The notes: generated by a model not told the origin, from the sequence alone. DNA of 64,000 nt from CAZUAQ01 sp964618455 (GCA_964618455.1 CAZUAQ010000024.1:15456-79455); one strand, 5' to 3'. Counted from the first letter of the stretch, positions 29,987-39,384 are shown. Numbers and translations are program-made.

Positions 29987-31438
29987 ATGAGTGACGTTTA
30001 CGAGAATCCATTGGTCAGCCGCAACGCCTCACCGGAGATGTGTGCGCTGTTCAGCCCGAAACGGCGGATCCTGACGTGGCGGCGCATCTGGCTGACGCTC
30101 GCGGAGTGCCAGGCCGAACTCGGGTTGCCCATCACGAAGACCCAACTGGCGGAGCTGCGCCGCACGCTGGAGAAGATCGACTTCAAGGCCGCCGCCGTTC
30201 ATGAGAAGAAGTTACGCCATGACGTCATGGCCCATCTGCACACGTGGGGCGACATCGCGCCGAAGGCGCGCGGCATCCTGCATCTCGGCGCCACCAGCAT
30301 GGACGTGGTGGACAATGCCGACCTGATCCTGGCACGCGAGGCGCTGACGATCATTCGCGACTGGCTGGTCAATGCCGTCATCGCCCTGGCGGACTTTGCC
30401 CACCAGTGGCGCGACCAGCCCTGCCTCGGGTTCACGCACTTTCAGCCGGCGCAGTTGACGACGGTCGGCAGGCGGGCGTGCCTGTGGTGCTACGATTTCG
30501 TCCGCGACCTGGAAGAGGTCGAGTTGCGCATCAAGAGTTTGCGCTTCCGGGGCATTCGCGGCGCGACCGGTACGCAGGCGAGTTTTCTGGCGTTGTTCGA
30601 CGGCGATGCGAAGAAGGTCGACCGGCTCGAGAAGATGATGGCGGAGAAACTGGGCTTTGAGGCGTGTGAACCGGTGACCGGGCAGACCTACACCCGCAAG
30701 ATCGACGCCCAGATCGCCGCAGCCCTCGCCAATTGCGCGGTCAGTGCGCACAAGTTCGCCAATGACATCCGCATCCTGGCGGGGCTGAAGGAGATCGAGG
30801 AGCCGTTCGAAAAGTCGCAGGTCGGCTCCTCGGCCATGGCATACAAGCGCAACCCGATGCGCTGCGAGCGCATGACCGGACTGGCGCGCTACGTCCTGTC
30901 CATCCTGCAGTCCCCGTTTCAGACCGCCGCCGAGCAGTGGTTCGAACGCACGTTGGATGACTCCTCGAACAAGCGGCTGACCACGCCCGAGGGCTTCCTC
31001 GCCACCGACGGCATCCTCCGGCTGGTGGTGGATGTGTCGCGCGGGCTGGTCGTGTATCCCAAGGTGATCGAAACGCGCGTGGCGTCGGAACTGCCGTTCA
31101 TGGCCACCGAGGAGATCCTGATGGCGGTCACCGCCGGTAGGACGAAAGGCGGTAAGCGCGCCGCCACCGGCGATCGCCAGGAACTGCACGAGCGGATCCG
31201 TACCCACGCCATGGCGGCGGCGAAGGAAGTCAAGCTGGAAGGGCGCCCGAACGATCTGATCGACAGGCTTAAGGGTGATGACGCGTTCGCCGGGGTCGAT
31301 CTCGATGCCGCGTTGGATGCCAGACGTTACGTCGGGCTCGCGCCGCGGCAGGTGGACGGCTTCCTCAAGCGCGTGGTTCAACCGATTCGTCGACGCTACA
31401 GCGATCTGCCGGAGAAGTCCGTCAAGCTCTCGGTATGA
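29987..31438 (+). CDS. purB: Adenylosuccinate lyase
   Basis: Fumarase/aspartase-superfamily enzyme of 483 residues that cleaves SAICAR to AICAR and adenylosuccinate to AMP in purine synthesis. The superfamily signature GSSAMAYKRNPMR carries the mobile-loop serine. Other active-site segments are HDVMAHLHTWGD, HLGATSMDVVDNA and FTHFQPAQLTTVGRR. The length and the close spacing of these motifs fit the longer, eukaryote-like PurB branch. The stop overlaps an ATG of the downstream kinase frame (ATGA at 31435), although that gene more likely starts at 31489. Confidence 0.95.
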   Translation: MSDVYENPLVSRNASPEMCALFSPKRRILTWRRIWLTLAECQAELGLPITKTQLAELRRTLEKIDFKAAAVHEKKLRHDVMAHLHTWGDIAPKARGILHLGATSMDVVDNADLILAREALTIIRDWLVNAVIALADFAHQWRDQPCLGFTHFQPAQLTTVGRRACLWCYDFVRDLEEVELRIKSLRFRGIRGATGTQASFLALFDGDAKKVDRLEKMMAEKLGFEACEPVTGQTYTRKIDAQIAAALANCAVSAHKFANDIRILAGLKEIEEPFEKSQVGSSAMAYKRNPMRCERMTGLARYVLSILQSPFQTAAEQWFERTLDDSSNKRLTTPEGFLATDGILRLVVDVSRGLVVYPKVIETRVASELPFMATEEILMAVTAGRTKGGKRAATGDRQELHERIRTHAMAAAKEVKLEGRPNDLIDRLKGDDAFAGVDLDAALDARRYVGLAPRQVDGFLKRVVQPIRRRYSDLPEKSVKLSV

Positions 31439-31488
31439 GGCCGGTCCTCAGCTTCGATCTCGCTCCGTCACGCAGGGAGACGGGAATC

Positions 31489-32319
31489 ATGCAACACGAA
31501 ACACGATTGACCGCCTATCCCCGCTCCTGGAATCAGCACACGCCTGCGTTGTCCGGAGAACACACGCTCGATGTCACCGGTTTCGAGTTGAACGTGACGC
31601 TGTCTGAGGTTGAGCTTCAGCACGTGTACTATCCGCTGCTCGCGCATCTCTTCCACCTCGCCGACGCTTCGCGACTTCGACCGATCGCCGGGCTGGCGGG
31701 AATCCCGGGGAGCGGCAAGTCGACGTTCGCCGCCACCCTCGCGCGTGTGGCGCGGACGGTGGAGGGCGACGATGCGCTGGCGACGGTCTCGCTCGACGGC
31801 TGGCACTGGGAGAATCGTATTCATGAATGGAAACACATTCGTGATGTCGATGGTCAACGCGTGCCCCTGAAGCAGCGCAAGGGCTGCCCGGAATCTTTCA
31901 ATGTCCCGGTCTACGCCCAAACGCTCCGTCAGCTCCAACGTCGAGACGAAAACCTTCGAATTCCGGTGTACGACCGGAATCTGCATGAGCCGGTCCGTGA
32001 TCGGCAGAAAGTGCCTCGATCGATCCGTGTCATCCTGACGGAAGGCAACTACATTCTCTCGAGCGTTCCGCCCTGGGACGTCCTGCACACGATCCTCTCC
32101 ACAAGTATCGCCCTGCATTGCGACATGGATCGGGCGCGGGACCGCGTCATCCAGCGTCATCGGCGGGGCGGCCGATCCCGCGAGGATGCGATCGTCCGAT
32201 ACGAGCGAAACGATCTCCACAATACCCGCATCGTGGTCGAGACCTTGCTCTACGCGGAGATCCATGTGCGATTCGATCCGGAGCCGGAGGTTGTTCGGCG
32301 GACCCTTGCGCATTCTTAA
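31489..32319 (+). CDS. P-loop kinase, uridine/pantothenate kinase-like
   Basis: A 276-residue cytoplasmic kinase. The Walker A motif is GIPGSGKST (residues 71-79); SLDGWHWENRI near residue 99 and the segment ILTEGNYILS match the phosphoribulokinase/uridine-kinase superfamily and its YggC/FrcK-like branch. The phosphoryl acceptor, possibly a sugar or nucleoside, cannot be read from the sequence. ATG 31489 is chosen because AGGGAG ends nine bases upstream; an ATG at 31435 overlaps the purB stop. It probably shares a transcript with purB and the HAD gene. Confidence 0.8.
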   Translation: MQHETRLTAYPRSWNQHTPALSGEHTLDVTGFELNVTLSEVELQHVYYPLLAHLFHLADASRLRPIAGLAGIPGSGKSTFAATLARVARTVEGDDALATVSLDGWHWENRIHEWKHIRDVDGQRVPLKQRKGCPESFNVPVYAQTLRQLQRRDENLRIPVYDRNLHEPVRDRQKVPRSIRVILTEGNYILSSVPPWDVLHTILSTSIALHCDMDRARDRVIQRHRRGGRSREDAIVRYERNDLHNTRIVVETLLYAEIHVRFDPEPEVVRRTLAHS

Positions 32320-32400
32320 TCTTGCCGAGACGCGACGAAGAACGGCTCTGGCAGCAGCGGACTTGCGGCTTGGCTTGCGTAACAGCTAAGCTACCTCTCC

Positions 32401-33249
32401 ATGAGTATCACCACCGCCATCAAAGTCATCGCCGTCGATGTCGACGGTACGCTGGTCAATTCGTGGAACGAAGTCCCTGAAGCCAATCTGCAGGCGCTGC
32501 ACCGCGCGCACGACGCCGGGAAGCGGATCTGCATCTGCACCGGAAGATCGCTGATCGAGACGCGTACCGTGATCGAGCGTATCGGTCTCGATCTGGATGC
32601 CGGCGTCTTCGTCTTCGGATCGATTGTCAGCCGCCTCCCGGAAGGCGATACGCTCGTCCGCACAGCGATGGATCCCCAGCTGGCAGAAAAGCTGGTCAAT
32701 TTCTTCCATGGCATGAACTATCCGGTCTTGATGCTCTACGACCCGACCGAAGCGGACATCGATTACCGCTATCTCGCGGGCGAGCGCAATCGCGACTGGT
32801 ACGAGCGTTGGCTCGCCCTGGCGCCGGCGTCCCTGGAAGCGCTGGAGACCTGGACTCCCTTGCCCGCCGCGCCGGTGCGCGTGGGCGTGATCACGCTTCC
32901 GAATGAAATCGACGAAACGCTTGCGCGGTTGAAAGAGAACTTCGCGCCCGACGAGCTGAACTACAACGCCATTCACGCGCCCAACTACGGGGTTCACGTC
33001 GTCGAATGTTTCGCGCCGGGCGTGAACAAGTGGTACGGGCTTATGCAGCTCGCGGAACGCTTCGGCGTGACGGGGCCGGAGATTGCCGCCATCGGCGACG
33101 ATGTCAATGATCTGGCGATGATTCGCGAAGCAGGGCTCGGCATTGCCATGGGAAACGCCATCGCGCCGATCAAGGAATGCGCTCGGTATCAGGTCGCTTC
33201 CAATGATGAATGTGGAGTTGCGGAAGCCATCGATTTCATTCTGGGATAG
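32401..33249 (+). CDS. HAD-superfamily (Cof-type) hydrolase
   Basis: A 282-residue haloacid-dehalogenase-family phosphatase with a C2-type cap. The nucleophile motif is AVDVDGTLVNS (Asp13, Asp15). Motif II is CICTGRS, and motifs III/IV are IGDDVNDLAMIREAGLGIAM. Cof-like enzymes dephosphorylate sugar phosphates, FMN or PLP; the substrate is not predictable. It follows the P-loop kinase by 81 bases on the same strand, so the two may act on one sugar or nucleoside phosphate pool. Confidence 0.92.
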   Translation: MSITTAIKVIAVDVDGTLVNSWNEVPEANLQALHRAHDAGKRICICTGRSLIETRTVIERIGLDLDAGVFVFGSIVSRLPEGDTLVRTAMDPQLAEKLVNFFHGMNYPVLMLYDPTEADIDYRYLAGERNRDWYERWLALAPASLEALETWTPLPAAPVRVGVITLPNEIDETLARLKENFAPDELNYNAIHAPNYGVHVVECFAPGVNKWYGLMQLAERFGVTGPEIAAIGDDVNDLAMIREAGLGIAMGNAIAPIKECARYQVASNDECGVAEAIDFILG

Positions 33250-33851
33250 ATGCGCACCGTAGAGCAGTTCATACCCTTTTCCCTATCTTCATTTTGCAGG
33301 GCGATTCGTGATTATGTCAGCAAAGCGGCATTATTTGCTTGACATGGTCCGGTAAATCGTTTTACATATGGGCATCAAATCAGACATCACTCTTAAGAGA
33401 TCTTCTTATGGGTGATCTGGAACGTGGAGGAGTTCTCGACCTGACCCCCAAAAGACGCACTTGCGACCTTTTCACGTCCGACTCGGGAACTTGAAACATT
33501 GACATATTCCATGGGTGCACAGGATGCCTCTCGCTTCGGGAGTTGTCCGGCAGGAGAAATTTCCGCACGGCACCGCGCGTGATACGCGGACCGATCGCCC
33601 GGTCCGAGATCGTCACCACGATCTTGTTCGGCCCGAACGGGCAGCATTGTCATTGCGGGCCTTGTCGTACCACCCATCGTGGAACGAATGTCCAACGCCA
33701 GTCTGTGTCGCCACCACGGCGAAATCAGGCGTCAGGGAACGCCCGCGCTTGAGTTGCGCGCGAATTGAGAGTCTTACGCGGTGTTTCGAAGCTATGGGAT
33801 GGACCCATACTGGTTTCATCGCCCACTGTCCAGAGGAAGGAGTACAGTGAT
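33250..33851. other. Intergenic region and long leader of the third glycosidase
   Basis: About 600 bases with no convincing gene. After the HAD gene it is AT-rich to about 33420, then near-genomic in composition. It contains a strong promoter at 33339 and therefore a leader of roughly 475 bases before ATG 33852. Short ORFs in it lack ribosome-binding sites. Confidence 0.55.
33339..33367 (+). promoter_or_regulatory. Candidate sigma-70 promoter of the third secreted glycosidase
   Basis: TTGACA (33339-33344), a 17-base spacer, then TTACAT (33362-33367). Like the promoter at 17611 it combines a perfect -35 box with a TACAT-type -10 region and precedes a long leader to a large secreted glycosidase. 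Confidence 0.55.
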
Positions 33852-36800
33852 ATGAGATGCAGGAAGGAGTCACTCGGAGGTTTCCTGGCCATCATGGTGC
33901 TGGCAAGCAGCACCTCGGGCCTGGAAATCATCAACGTTTCGACCAACGCATCGTCGGTCGGGTTGTACGAGTTGTTCGAGGTGCAGTTCGACCTCGATAC
34001 CGACTACACCAACGAGTTCGATCCCGACGAGATCGACGTGACCATGACGTTCACCGGCCCTTCGTCCACGGTGCGCGAGATCCCGTGCTACTGGACGGAC
34101 CAGAGCCCAGCCTGGCGCGCGCGGATCGCGCCGCTTGAACTCGGCGCCCATACGTGCGTGATCACCGCCGAGGACGATCAGAGCCAGTCGGACACGCACA
34201 CGGTCAACTTCACCGGCGTGTCTTCCACGAGCAAGGGATACGTCGGCCTGGATTCCCGGAACCCGTACTACATGATCTTCAGCGACGGGACGCCGTACAT
34301 CCCCATGGGGCACAACCTGTGCTGGCAGTTCCGCGACGCCAACTACGACGATTATCTCAACAACATGGGCGCCCATGGTGAAAACTGGTCGCGCCTCTGG
34401 GCTGGAGATTTCGGTCAGGGCCTCGAATGGGGCCACAACGAGGAACCCCAGTACGCCGGCCTCGGCACCTACTCCCAGAACAATGCCGAGCAACTCGAAT
34501 GGATGCTGGATGTCGCCAAGACGAACGGCGTCTATTACCAGATCTGCTTCGACTCCTTTACCGCCTGGAACCACGACACCTTTGCGAGCTGGGACATCAA
34601 CCCGTTCAACAACGACAACGGCGGACCGCTCGGGGCGCCCATCGGCGTCTTCACCGATGCCACGACAAAGGAGTATTTCAAGAAGCGCTACCGCTACTAC
34701 GTGGCCCGTTACGCCTGGCATCCCAACGTGCTGGCCTGGGAGTTCTGGAACGAGGCCGATGCCATCGGTTCCGGCGGTCCCTGGAGTCAGACTTACCACA
34801 CGAATCGTCAGGTCGCCGCCGACTGGCACGAGGAAATGGGCGCGTACATCAAGTCTATCGATCCCTACGATCACCTGATCACCACGTCATACGTCTACCC
34901 GTTCCAAGACCAGGATCTCTATCCGGAAATCTGGAACCTGCCTGAGATGGACGTGGTCAACCTGCATCAGTATGACATCAACGTACCCGTCAGCCACGTT
35001 GACATGATTGTGGCCGCACGGCAGTTCAACAAGCCAAGCATTTTCGGCGAGGGGAATCAATTCGCGAACAGTGGGGATCAGGAGAGCCTGGATCCCGGCG
35101 GCATTACCGTCCACAACCAGAACTGGGCGGGTGTCGTCTCCGAGGGCGGTACCGTCATGTCCTGGTGGTGGGGCGGGTACATCCACGACAATAACCTTTA
35201 CTACCGGTGGGACGGCGTTGTCGGCTTCACCCAGGGTGAAGACTGGGCCCCGCTGGACTTTGATCCGGTGACTGTCACCAAGCTGACCGGCCCGAGCAAC
35301 ATGACCTTCTATGGCTCGGCCACGAACGATCACGCCATCGTCTGGGTCCACAACCAGTCCGGCGGACAGGTCTATAACCTCAGCTTCGATCTCCCCCAGG
35401 TCACGGTGAATTCCGTCGAGGCCGAGTGGTGGAACACGGGCAACGGCACCGTCATCCAGACCGATACCGTGACCCGCCAGAACGGCATCCTGACGTTCAG
35501 TTCGCCGCCGGTCGCCAACGACATCGCCCTCAAGGTCAAGCCTTCCGTTCCTCAACCCACGATCGGGCTGTCCGTCGCCACACTGACGCCCAGCGCGGAG
35601 GAAGGCAATAACGCTTCAGCCGAGTCGTTCACGATTCAGAATACCGGCAGTGTGACGCTGAATTACACGCTCAGCGATGACGCGAGTTGGTTGAGCCTGA
35701 GTCCCACGAGCGGCTCGAGCACCGGCGAGGCCGACACCATCAACGTCACCTACGCGACGTCGGGGCTGTCCGCGGGGACGTACTACGCCACCATCACCGC
35801 GACCGACTCGGCGGCGACGAACAACCCGCAGACCATCGCCGTCACGCTGACGATCACGCCTGTGGGCGGTATCGCGCTGACCAACGGTGACTTCTCCAAC
35901 GGACTGACCGGTTGGACGCAATGGACCGAGCGCGGCAGCATCAGCTTCGCGAATAACGCCGGGCGAGGCCATGTCAGCGGGAATAACATCAACGGCGGAC
36001 TGTGGCAGCAGTTCAGCACCGGCGGCACCGGTACGCCGATCGACATCACCGGCTGGTGGGAGTCGAACCCGACCACCGCCAACAACCAGTGGGCGGAGGT
36101 GCTCGTCATCAACGGCAGCCGAACCCCGGTGAACGGGCAGGACGTCAACGACGGCCAGTCCGATGTCGTCATGATCTACAAGAACGACACGTGGGCAACG
36201 CCCGGCGGGTGGTCCGGCAGCATGGATCAGACCGCGCCGGTGGCGAACGTCGGCACGTTCACCGCCGACGGCAGCGTGGCCACGATCATTCTCAAGGTCG
36301 GCAACGCCGGCGGCAGTACCAACGGCGCCCTGTTCGACAACCTTTCCCTGGTGGCCGGGACGCCGCAGTCCCCGACGATCGCCCTGAACACGTCGTCGCT
36401 TTCGCCCTCGACCGACGAGGGCAGCAGCCCCGCAAATGACACGTTCACCGTGTCCAACAGCGGCGGCGGCACGCTGAGCTACAGCGTCAGCGACGATCAA
36501 TCCTGGATGAGCGTCAGCCCGACGACCGGCACAAGTACCGGCGAAGCCGACACCATCACGGTGAGTTACTCCGCCGGGGCGCTCGCGCCGGGTACCTACA
36601 ACGGGACGATCACCGTGTCGGATTCGGCCGCGACGAACAACCCGCAGACCATCGCGGTCGCGCTGACGGTCAACGCGCTGCCTGCCACGATCACGCTGAA
36701 CACGTCGTCGTTGTCGCCCTCGACCGATGAGGGCAGCAGCCCCGCGAATGACACGTTCACCGTGCAGAACACGGGAGGAAGCACGCCGCTCTACTACATG

Positions 36801-37475
36801 GTGGCCGATGACGCCTCCTGGCTGAGTGTCAGTCCGGCCACCGGCGACAGCACGGGCGAGGCCGACACCATCACGGTGAGCTACGCGACCGGCTCGCTCT
36901 CCGCCGGGACGCACAACGCCACGATCACCGTCTCGGATCCGAATGCGACCAACAATCCGCAGACGATTGCCGTGACGTTGACCGTGAATGCGACTGGTGG
37001 AACGACCGTGGCGGAGGACTTCGAAACCATGCCGAGCTGGTCGTCGAGCTACGATGCCGGCTGGGGCAGCGCCGCCAACTGGTACATCGTCTCCGGTGGC
37101 CAGTCGGGGGATGCCCTCGAGGTCTCACGCGGCTCACAGGGATCCTCGGCGAAGGTGAAGACGTACACGATCGACGCCAACACCGACTACACCATCTCGG
37201 TCTACATCCGCTGCCCAAGCTTCGGCGGCGTCTACTGGGCCGAGTGCGCGTACAAGCTCGGCTCCCATACCGCCTCGGACTTCGACAACAATGGCGGCTC
37301 GTGGACCATGATCAAGAAGTTCGACAGTGGAGCCAACGGCAACGGCGACGTATGGACGCAGTATTCGCTCAACTTCAACAGCGGATCGAATACACAGATC
37401 AGCGTCGGGCACAAGCTCGGCTCCTCCGGTGGAGGCGGACCGGCGGTTCGTTGGGATACGCTCCGAATCGAGTGA
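33852..37475 (+). CDS. Large secreted glycosidase with DUF5060, BACON-like repeats and shared C-terminal domain
   Basis: A 1207-residue exported protein. ATG 33852 lies nine bases after AGGAAGGAG, and a signal peptide follows (GGFLAIMVLASSTSG). Modules in order: DUF5060-like Ig domain (about 22-110); clan GH-A barrel (about 130-500) with candidate acid/base Glu301 (FWNEAD) and nucleophile Glu400 (IFGEGN); BACON-like repeat 1 (about 569-670); a module beginning NGDFSNGLTGW (about 673-834); BACON-like repeats 2 and 3 (about 839-941 and 943-1046); and the shared C-terminal domain (1051-1207, ending WDTLRIE). Repeats 2 and 3 are nearly identical in DNA, with a 312-base period. It probably attacks an extracellular polysaccharide. 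Confidence 0.87.
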   Translation: MRCRKESLGGFLAIMVLASSTSGLEIINVSTNASSVGLYELFEVQFDLDTDYTNEFDPDEIDVTMTFTGPSSTVREIPCYWTDQSPAWRARIAPLELGAHTCVITAEDDQSQSDTHTVNFTGVSSTSKGYVGLDSRNPYYMIFSDGTPYIPMGHNLCWQFRDANYDDYLNNMGAHGENWSRLWAGDFGQGLEWGHNEEPQYAGLGTYSQNNAEQLEWMLDVAKTNGVYYQICFDSFTAWNHDTFASWDINPFNNDNGGPLGAPIGVFTDATTKEYFKKRYRYYVARYAWHPNVLAWEFWNEADAIGSGGPWSQTYHTNRQVAADWHEEMGAYIKSIDPYDHLITTSYVYPFQDQDLYPEIWNLPEMDVVNLHQYDINVPVSHVDMIVAARQFNKPSIFGEGNQFANSGDQESLDPGGITVHNQNWAGVVSEGGTVMSWWWGGYIHDNNLYYRWDGVVGFTQGEDWAPLDFDPVTVTKLTGPSNMTFYGSATNDHAIVWVHNQSGGQVYNLSFDLPQVTVNSVEAEWWNTGNGTVIQTDTVTRQNGILTFSSPPVANDIALKVKPSVPQPTIGLSVATLTPSAEEGNNASAESFTIQNTGSVTLNYTLSDDASWLSLSPTSGSSTGEADTINVTYATSGLSAGTYYATITATDSAATNNPQTIAVTLTITPVGGIALTNGDFSNGLTGWTQWTERGSISFANNAGRGHVSGNNINGGLWQQFSTGGTGTPIDITGWWESNPTTANNQWAEVLVINGSRTPVNGQDVNDGQSDVVMIYKNDTWATPGGWSGSMDQTAPVANVGTFTADGSVATIILKVGNAGGSTNGALFDNLSLVAGTPQSPTIALNTSSLSPSTDEGSSPANDTFTVSNSGGGTLSYSVSDDQSWMSVSPTTGTSTGEADTITVSYSAGALAPGTYNGTITVSDSAATNNPQTIAVALTVNALPATITLNTSSLSPSTDEGSSPANDTFTVQNTGGSTPLYYMVADDASWLSVSPATGDSTGEADTITVSYATGSLSAGTHNATITVSDPNATNNPQTIAVTLTVNATGGTTVAEDFETMPSWSSSYDAGWGSAANWYIVSGGQSGDALEVSRGSQGSSAKVKTYTIDANTDYTISVYIRCPSFGGVYWAECAYKLGSHTASDFDNNGGSWTMIKKFDSGANGNGDVWTQYSLNFNSGSNTQISVGHKLGSSGGGGPAVRWDTLRIE
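36378..36764 (+). repeat. Tandem BACON-repeat DNA duplication
   Basis: The 75-base segments 36378-36452 and 36690-36764 differ at only a few positions and start exactly 312 bases (104 codons) apart, one full BACON-like domain. This indicates a recent internal duplication or gene conversion. Confidence 0.7.
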
Positions 37476-37512
37476 TCTGATGGGAGTGGATCCGCTGACC
37501 TTCATCAAACCG

Positions 37513-37547
37513 ACGAGCCCGGCCTCTTGAACAAAGGCCGGGCTCGT
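37513..37547. repeat. Hairpin repeat copy A (bidirectional terminator)
   Basis: A 13-base perfect stem (37513-37525 with 37535-37547) between the convergent glycosidase and nucleotidyltransferase genes. The stem ACGAGCCCGGCC is the same as in the copy at 39385; the two 36-base units differ only in a five-base stretch of the loop. Confidence 0.8.
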
Positions 37548-37568
37548 TGTCTTGGATTATCTGCGAAA

Positions 37569-38351
37569 TCAAAGGGTTTCCAGACGCGCACGCACGATGA
37601 AATCATTCAATGCGGGCAAGGCGGAATCCTTATCGGGGAGCGCGCTGCTCTCCCGTGCATCTTCCAGTTCCCGTATGAGTCTCTCGAACATGCTCTGATG
37701 AAACTCGAGATCCACGTTCGTCAGACGCAGGGCCTCGCTTCCGGAGATCTTCGCGTCTATCAGGTCATCGATGATTGAGAGTCGGAATTCGTCATTCAGA
37801 TGACGCAGGTTCGCTTCGATTCGGCCGGTACGCATCAAGTGAATTCCCGTGAGAAGCACGCGATACACATAGAGCAGTGGCTTGACCCGAGGTGGTGATT
37901 CCTTGGCGAACAATTTCCATTGAGATTGCGAGAACCCGAGATAGTGATTGGCGTGAGTCTTGGTGATGCATTGCTTACCCAGATGCTTGAGTTCGTCATG
38001 GAGCAGAGTCGAGTGGACGACCAGCGGCGAGTAAAGCTGTTCAAGTACATAGCCGTTGGGCTTCAGCATGAGGCGAGCGAACTTGGCAAGATCATGAGTC
38101 ACCAGATCCAGTTCGATCCCGTCGTGATCGCCGGATCTTTCAATGGTCTCCTGTGAGCCCGTCAATCCGAGCACTTCGCGAGCAGGGAGTACATGGACGC
38201 CCCGCAGATCATAGTCGGAATCTTCAGAATGGAATCCATAGAGATGGGCTCCGCTTATCGTCGCAAAGACCAGGGGATACGAAGCTTGATCCACATGGCG
38301 CTGTAATAACTTTCGCGCAGATGGAGGAAACATCGACAAGGCATCCGACAT
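37569..38351 (-). CDS. RlaP-like nucleotidyltransferase, second of pair
   Basis: A 260-residue protein of the Pol-beta-like nucleotidyltransferase fold. The signature is GAHLYGFHSEDSDYDLRG, with metal-binding Asp46 and Asp48. The wording and the C-terminal helical region (KPLLYVYRVLLTGIHLMRTG) match the RlaP/PF10127 group, linked in other bacteria to RNA repair operons. Substrate and nucleotide are unknown. It lies 63 bases downstream of a distant paralogue on the same strand. The pair has lower G+C than its neighbours and is bracketed by hairpin repeats. No RNA ligase or RtcB gene is adjacent. Confidence 0.82.
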   Translation of the reverse strand: MSDALSMFPPSARKLLQRHVDQASYPLVFATISGAHLYGFHSEDSDYDLRGVHVLPAREVLGLTGSQETIERSGDHDGIELDLVTHDLAKFARLMLKPNGYVLEQLYSPLVVHSTLLHDELKHLGKQCITKTHANHYLGFSQSQWKLFAKESPPRVKPLLYVYRVLLTGIHLMRTGRIEANLRHLNDEFRLSIIDDLIDAKISGSEALRLTNVDLEFHQSMFERLIRELEDARESSALPDKDSALPALNDFIVRARLETL

Positions 38352-38414
38352 GATGGGTCCCAGTAAGAATGTCAGGAAGAGGCAACCAAGTGTACGAAAA
38401 TCGTAGCTCGTGGT

Positions 38415-39359
38415 TCAGGCTTGGGCAACCATGCTCGACCGCGCTCGGACGAGATAGTCATTGATGCGTCGGTAGTCAGGGCGATCCGGTAGAGGCGTCG
38501 ACTCAACGGCCTCGTCGAACTCAGCGTGAAGCTTCAATCGCCAAGCGTTCACTTCATCCCACGACATAGCTTCATCCCGGATTGCCAGGAGGCGATCTCG
38601 ATGGGCTTCGACGCGTACCGGCACGGTTCCCTCCCTGAGCAAATGAATGCCTGAGAGCAGCAGCCGAATCAGGTGCATGGCATGCTTGGGCTTGACGCGA
38701 CCGGCGTTTCTCATGTCACGGTTCATCTTCTTGAATTGTGAGAGGACGTAGCCGTTATATGTCGCGTAGACCAATTTTGAGAGAAACGCCTCCTTCATAT
38801 CCAAGAGTTCACGGGCAATGGGCTGGACGTCTTCGACGAGGGGGGAGTAGATACTCTCGAGAATGTTCGGATTGGCCTTCAATGCGAGCACGAGAAACTT
38901 CTGGAGTTCCCAATAGCATTCCTGAGTCGCGTGGTTTTCCAGTTGTTGCGGTACGCCGTGCAGCGACCAATGCAGCTCCGCAGGGGGAAGATAGATGCCG
39001 CGACGATCCGTGTCACTTTCCTCGTGCTCCAAGCCGTAGGCCCGTGATCCTACGATGCAACGGTAGATCACGTATCTCTCGAGGTCGTATTCGAGCAGTG
39101 CCCCCCGACTTGCCATCCGAATACCTTCTGACTGGTGTTGACTGAGCACTTCGATCTCACGCCTTCTAACGGTGGACTCCGTACCATTTACGAATCGGAC
39201 GCGATACGCGTGATCTGGATCACTGGGAGTTTCCACGATGATGCCAACGATCCCGGCGGGGCTGCTCTGCCCACCCCCGATCGGTTGGGTGTCCACTTTC
39301 GTGATAATTCGTGTGCCTGCGGCAAGTATGGCGCGCGGATTGACATGAGATGCAGCCAC
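38415..39359 (-). CDS. RlaP-like nucleotidyltransferase with N-terminal beta-barrel-like domain
   Basis: A 314-residue protein starting at GTG 39359, seven bases after GGAG. Residues 12-75 form a small Gly-rich beta domain (GTRIITKVD, GIVGIIVETP, YRVRFVNGTE) reminiscent of SH3/KOW folds. The Pol-beta-like nucleotidyltransferase core follows, with GSRAYGLEHEESDTDRRG carrying Asp116 and Asp118. The C-terminal half (HAMHLIRLLLSGIHLLREG) parallels its downstream partner, so the two are diverged paralogues and probably form a heteromer or act in sequence. I infer a nucleic-acid end-modifying role from the family only. Confidence 0.82.
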   Translation of the reverse strand: MAASHVNPRAILAAGTRIITKVDTQPIGGGQSSPAGIVGIIVETPSDPDHAYRVRFVNGTESTVRRREIEVLSQHQSEGIRMASRGALLEYDLERYVIYRCIVGSRAYGLEHEESDTDRRGIYLPPAELHWSLHGVPQQLENHATQECYWELQKFLVLALKANPNILESIYSPLVEDVQPIARELLDMKEAFLSKLVYATYNGYVLSQFKKMNRDMRNAGRVKPKHAMHLIRLLLSGIHLLREGTVPVRVEAHRDRLLAIRDEAMSWDEVNAWRLKLHAEFDEAVESTPLPDRPDYRRINDYLVRARSSMVAQA

Positions 39360-39384
39360 GGAGCGTCTCCAAGAGATTCAATGA

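Noticed and set aside
36378..36764. BACON-repeat DNA as a mobile repeat
   Set aside because: The period equals one protein domain in frame, so internal gene duplication explains it.
35616..36914. Minus-strand ORF within the third glycosidase
   Set aside because: It mirrors the BACON-like repeats and is Arg-rich; a composition shadow of repetitive coding DNA.
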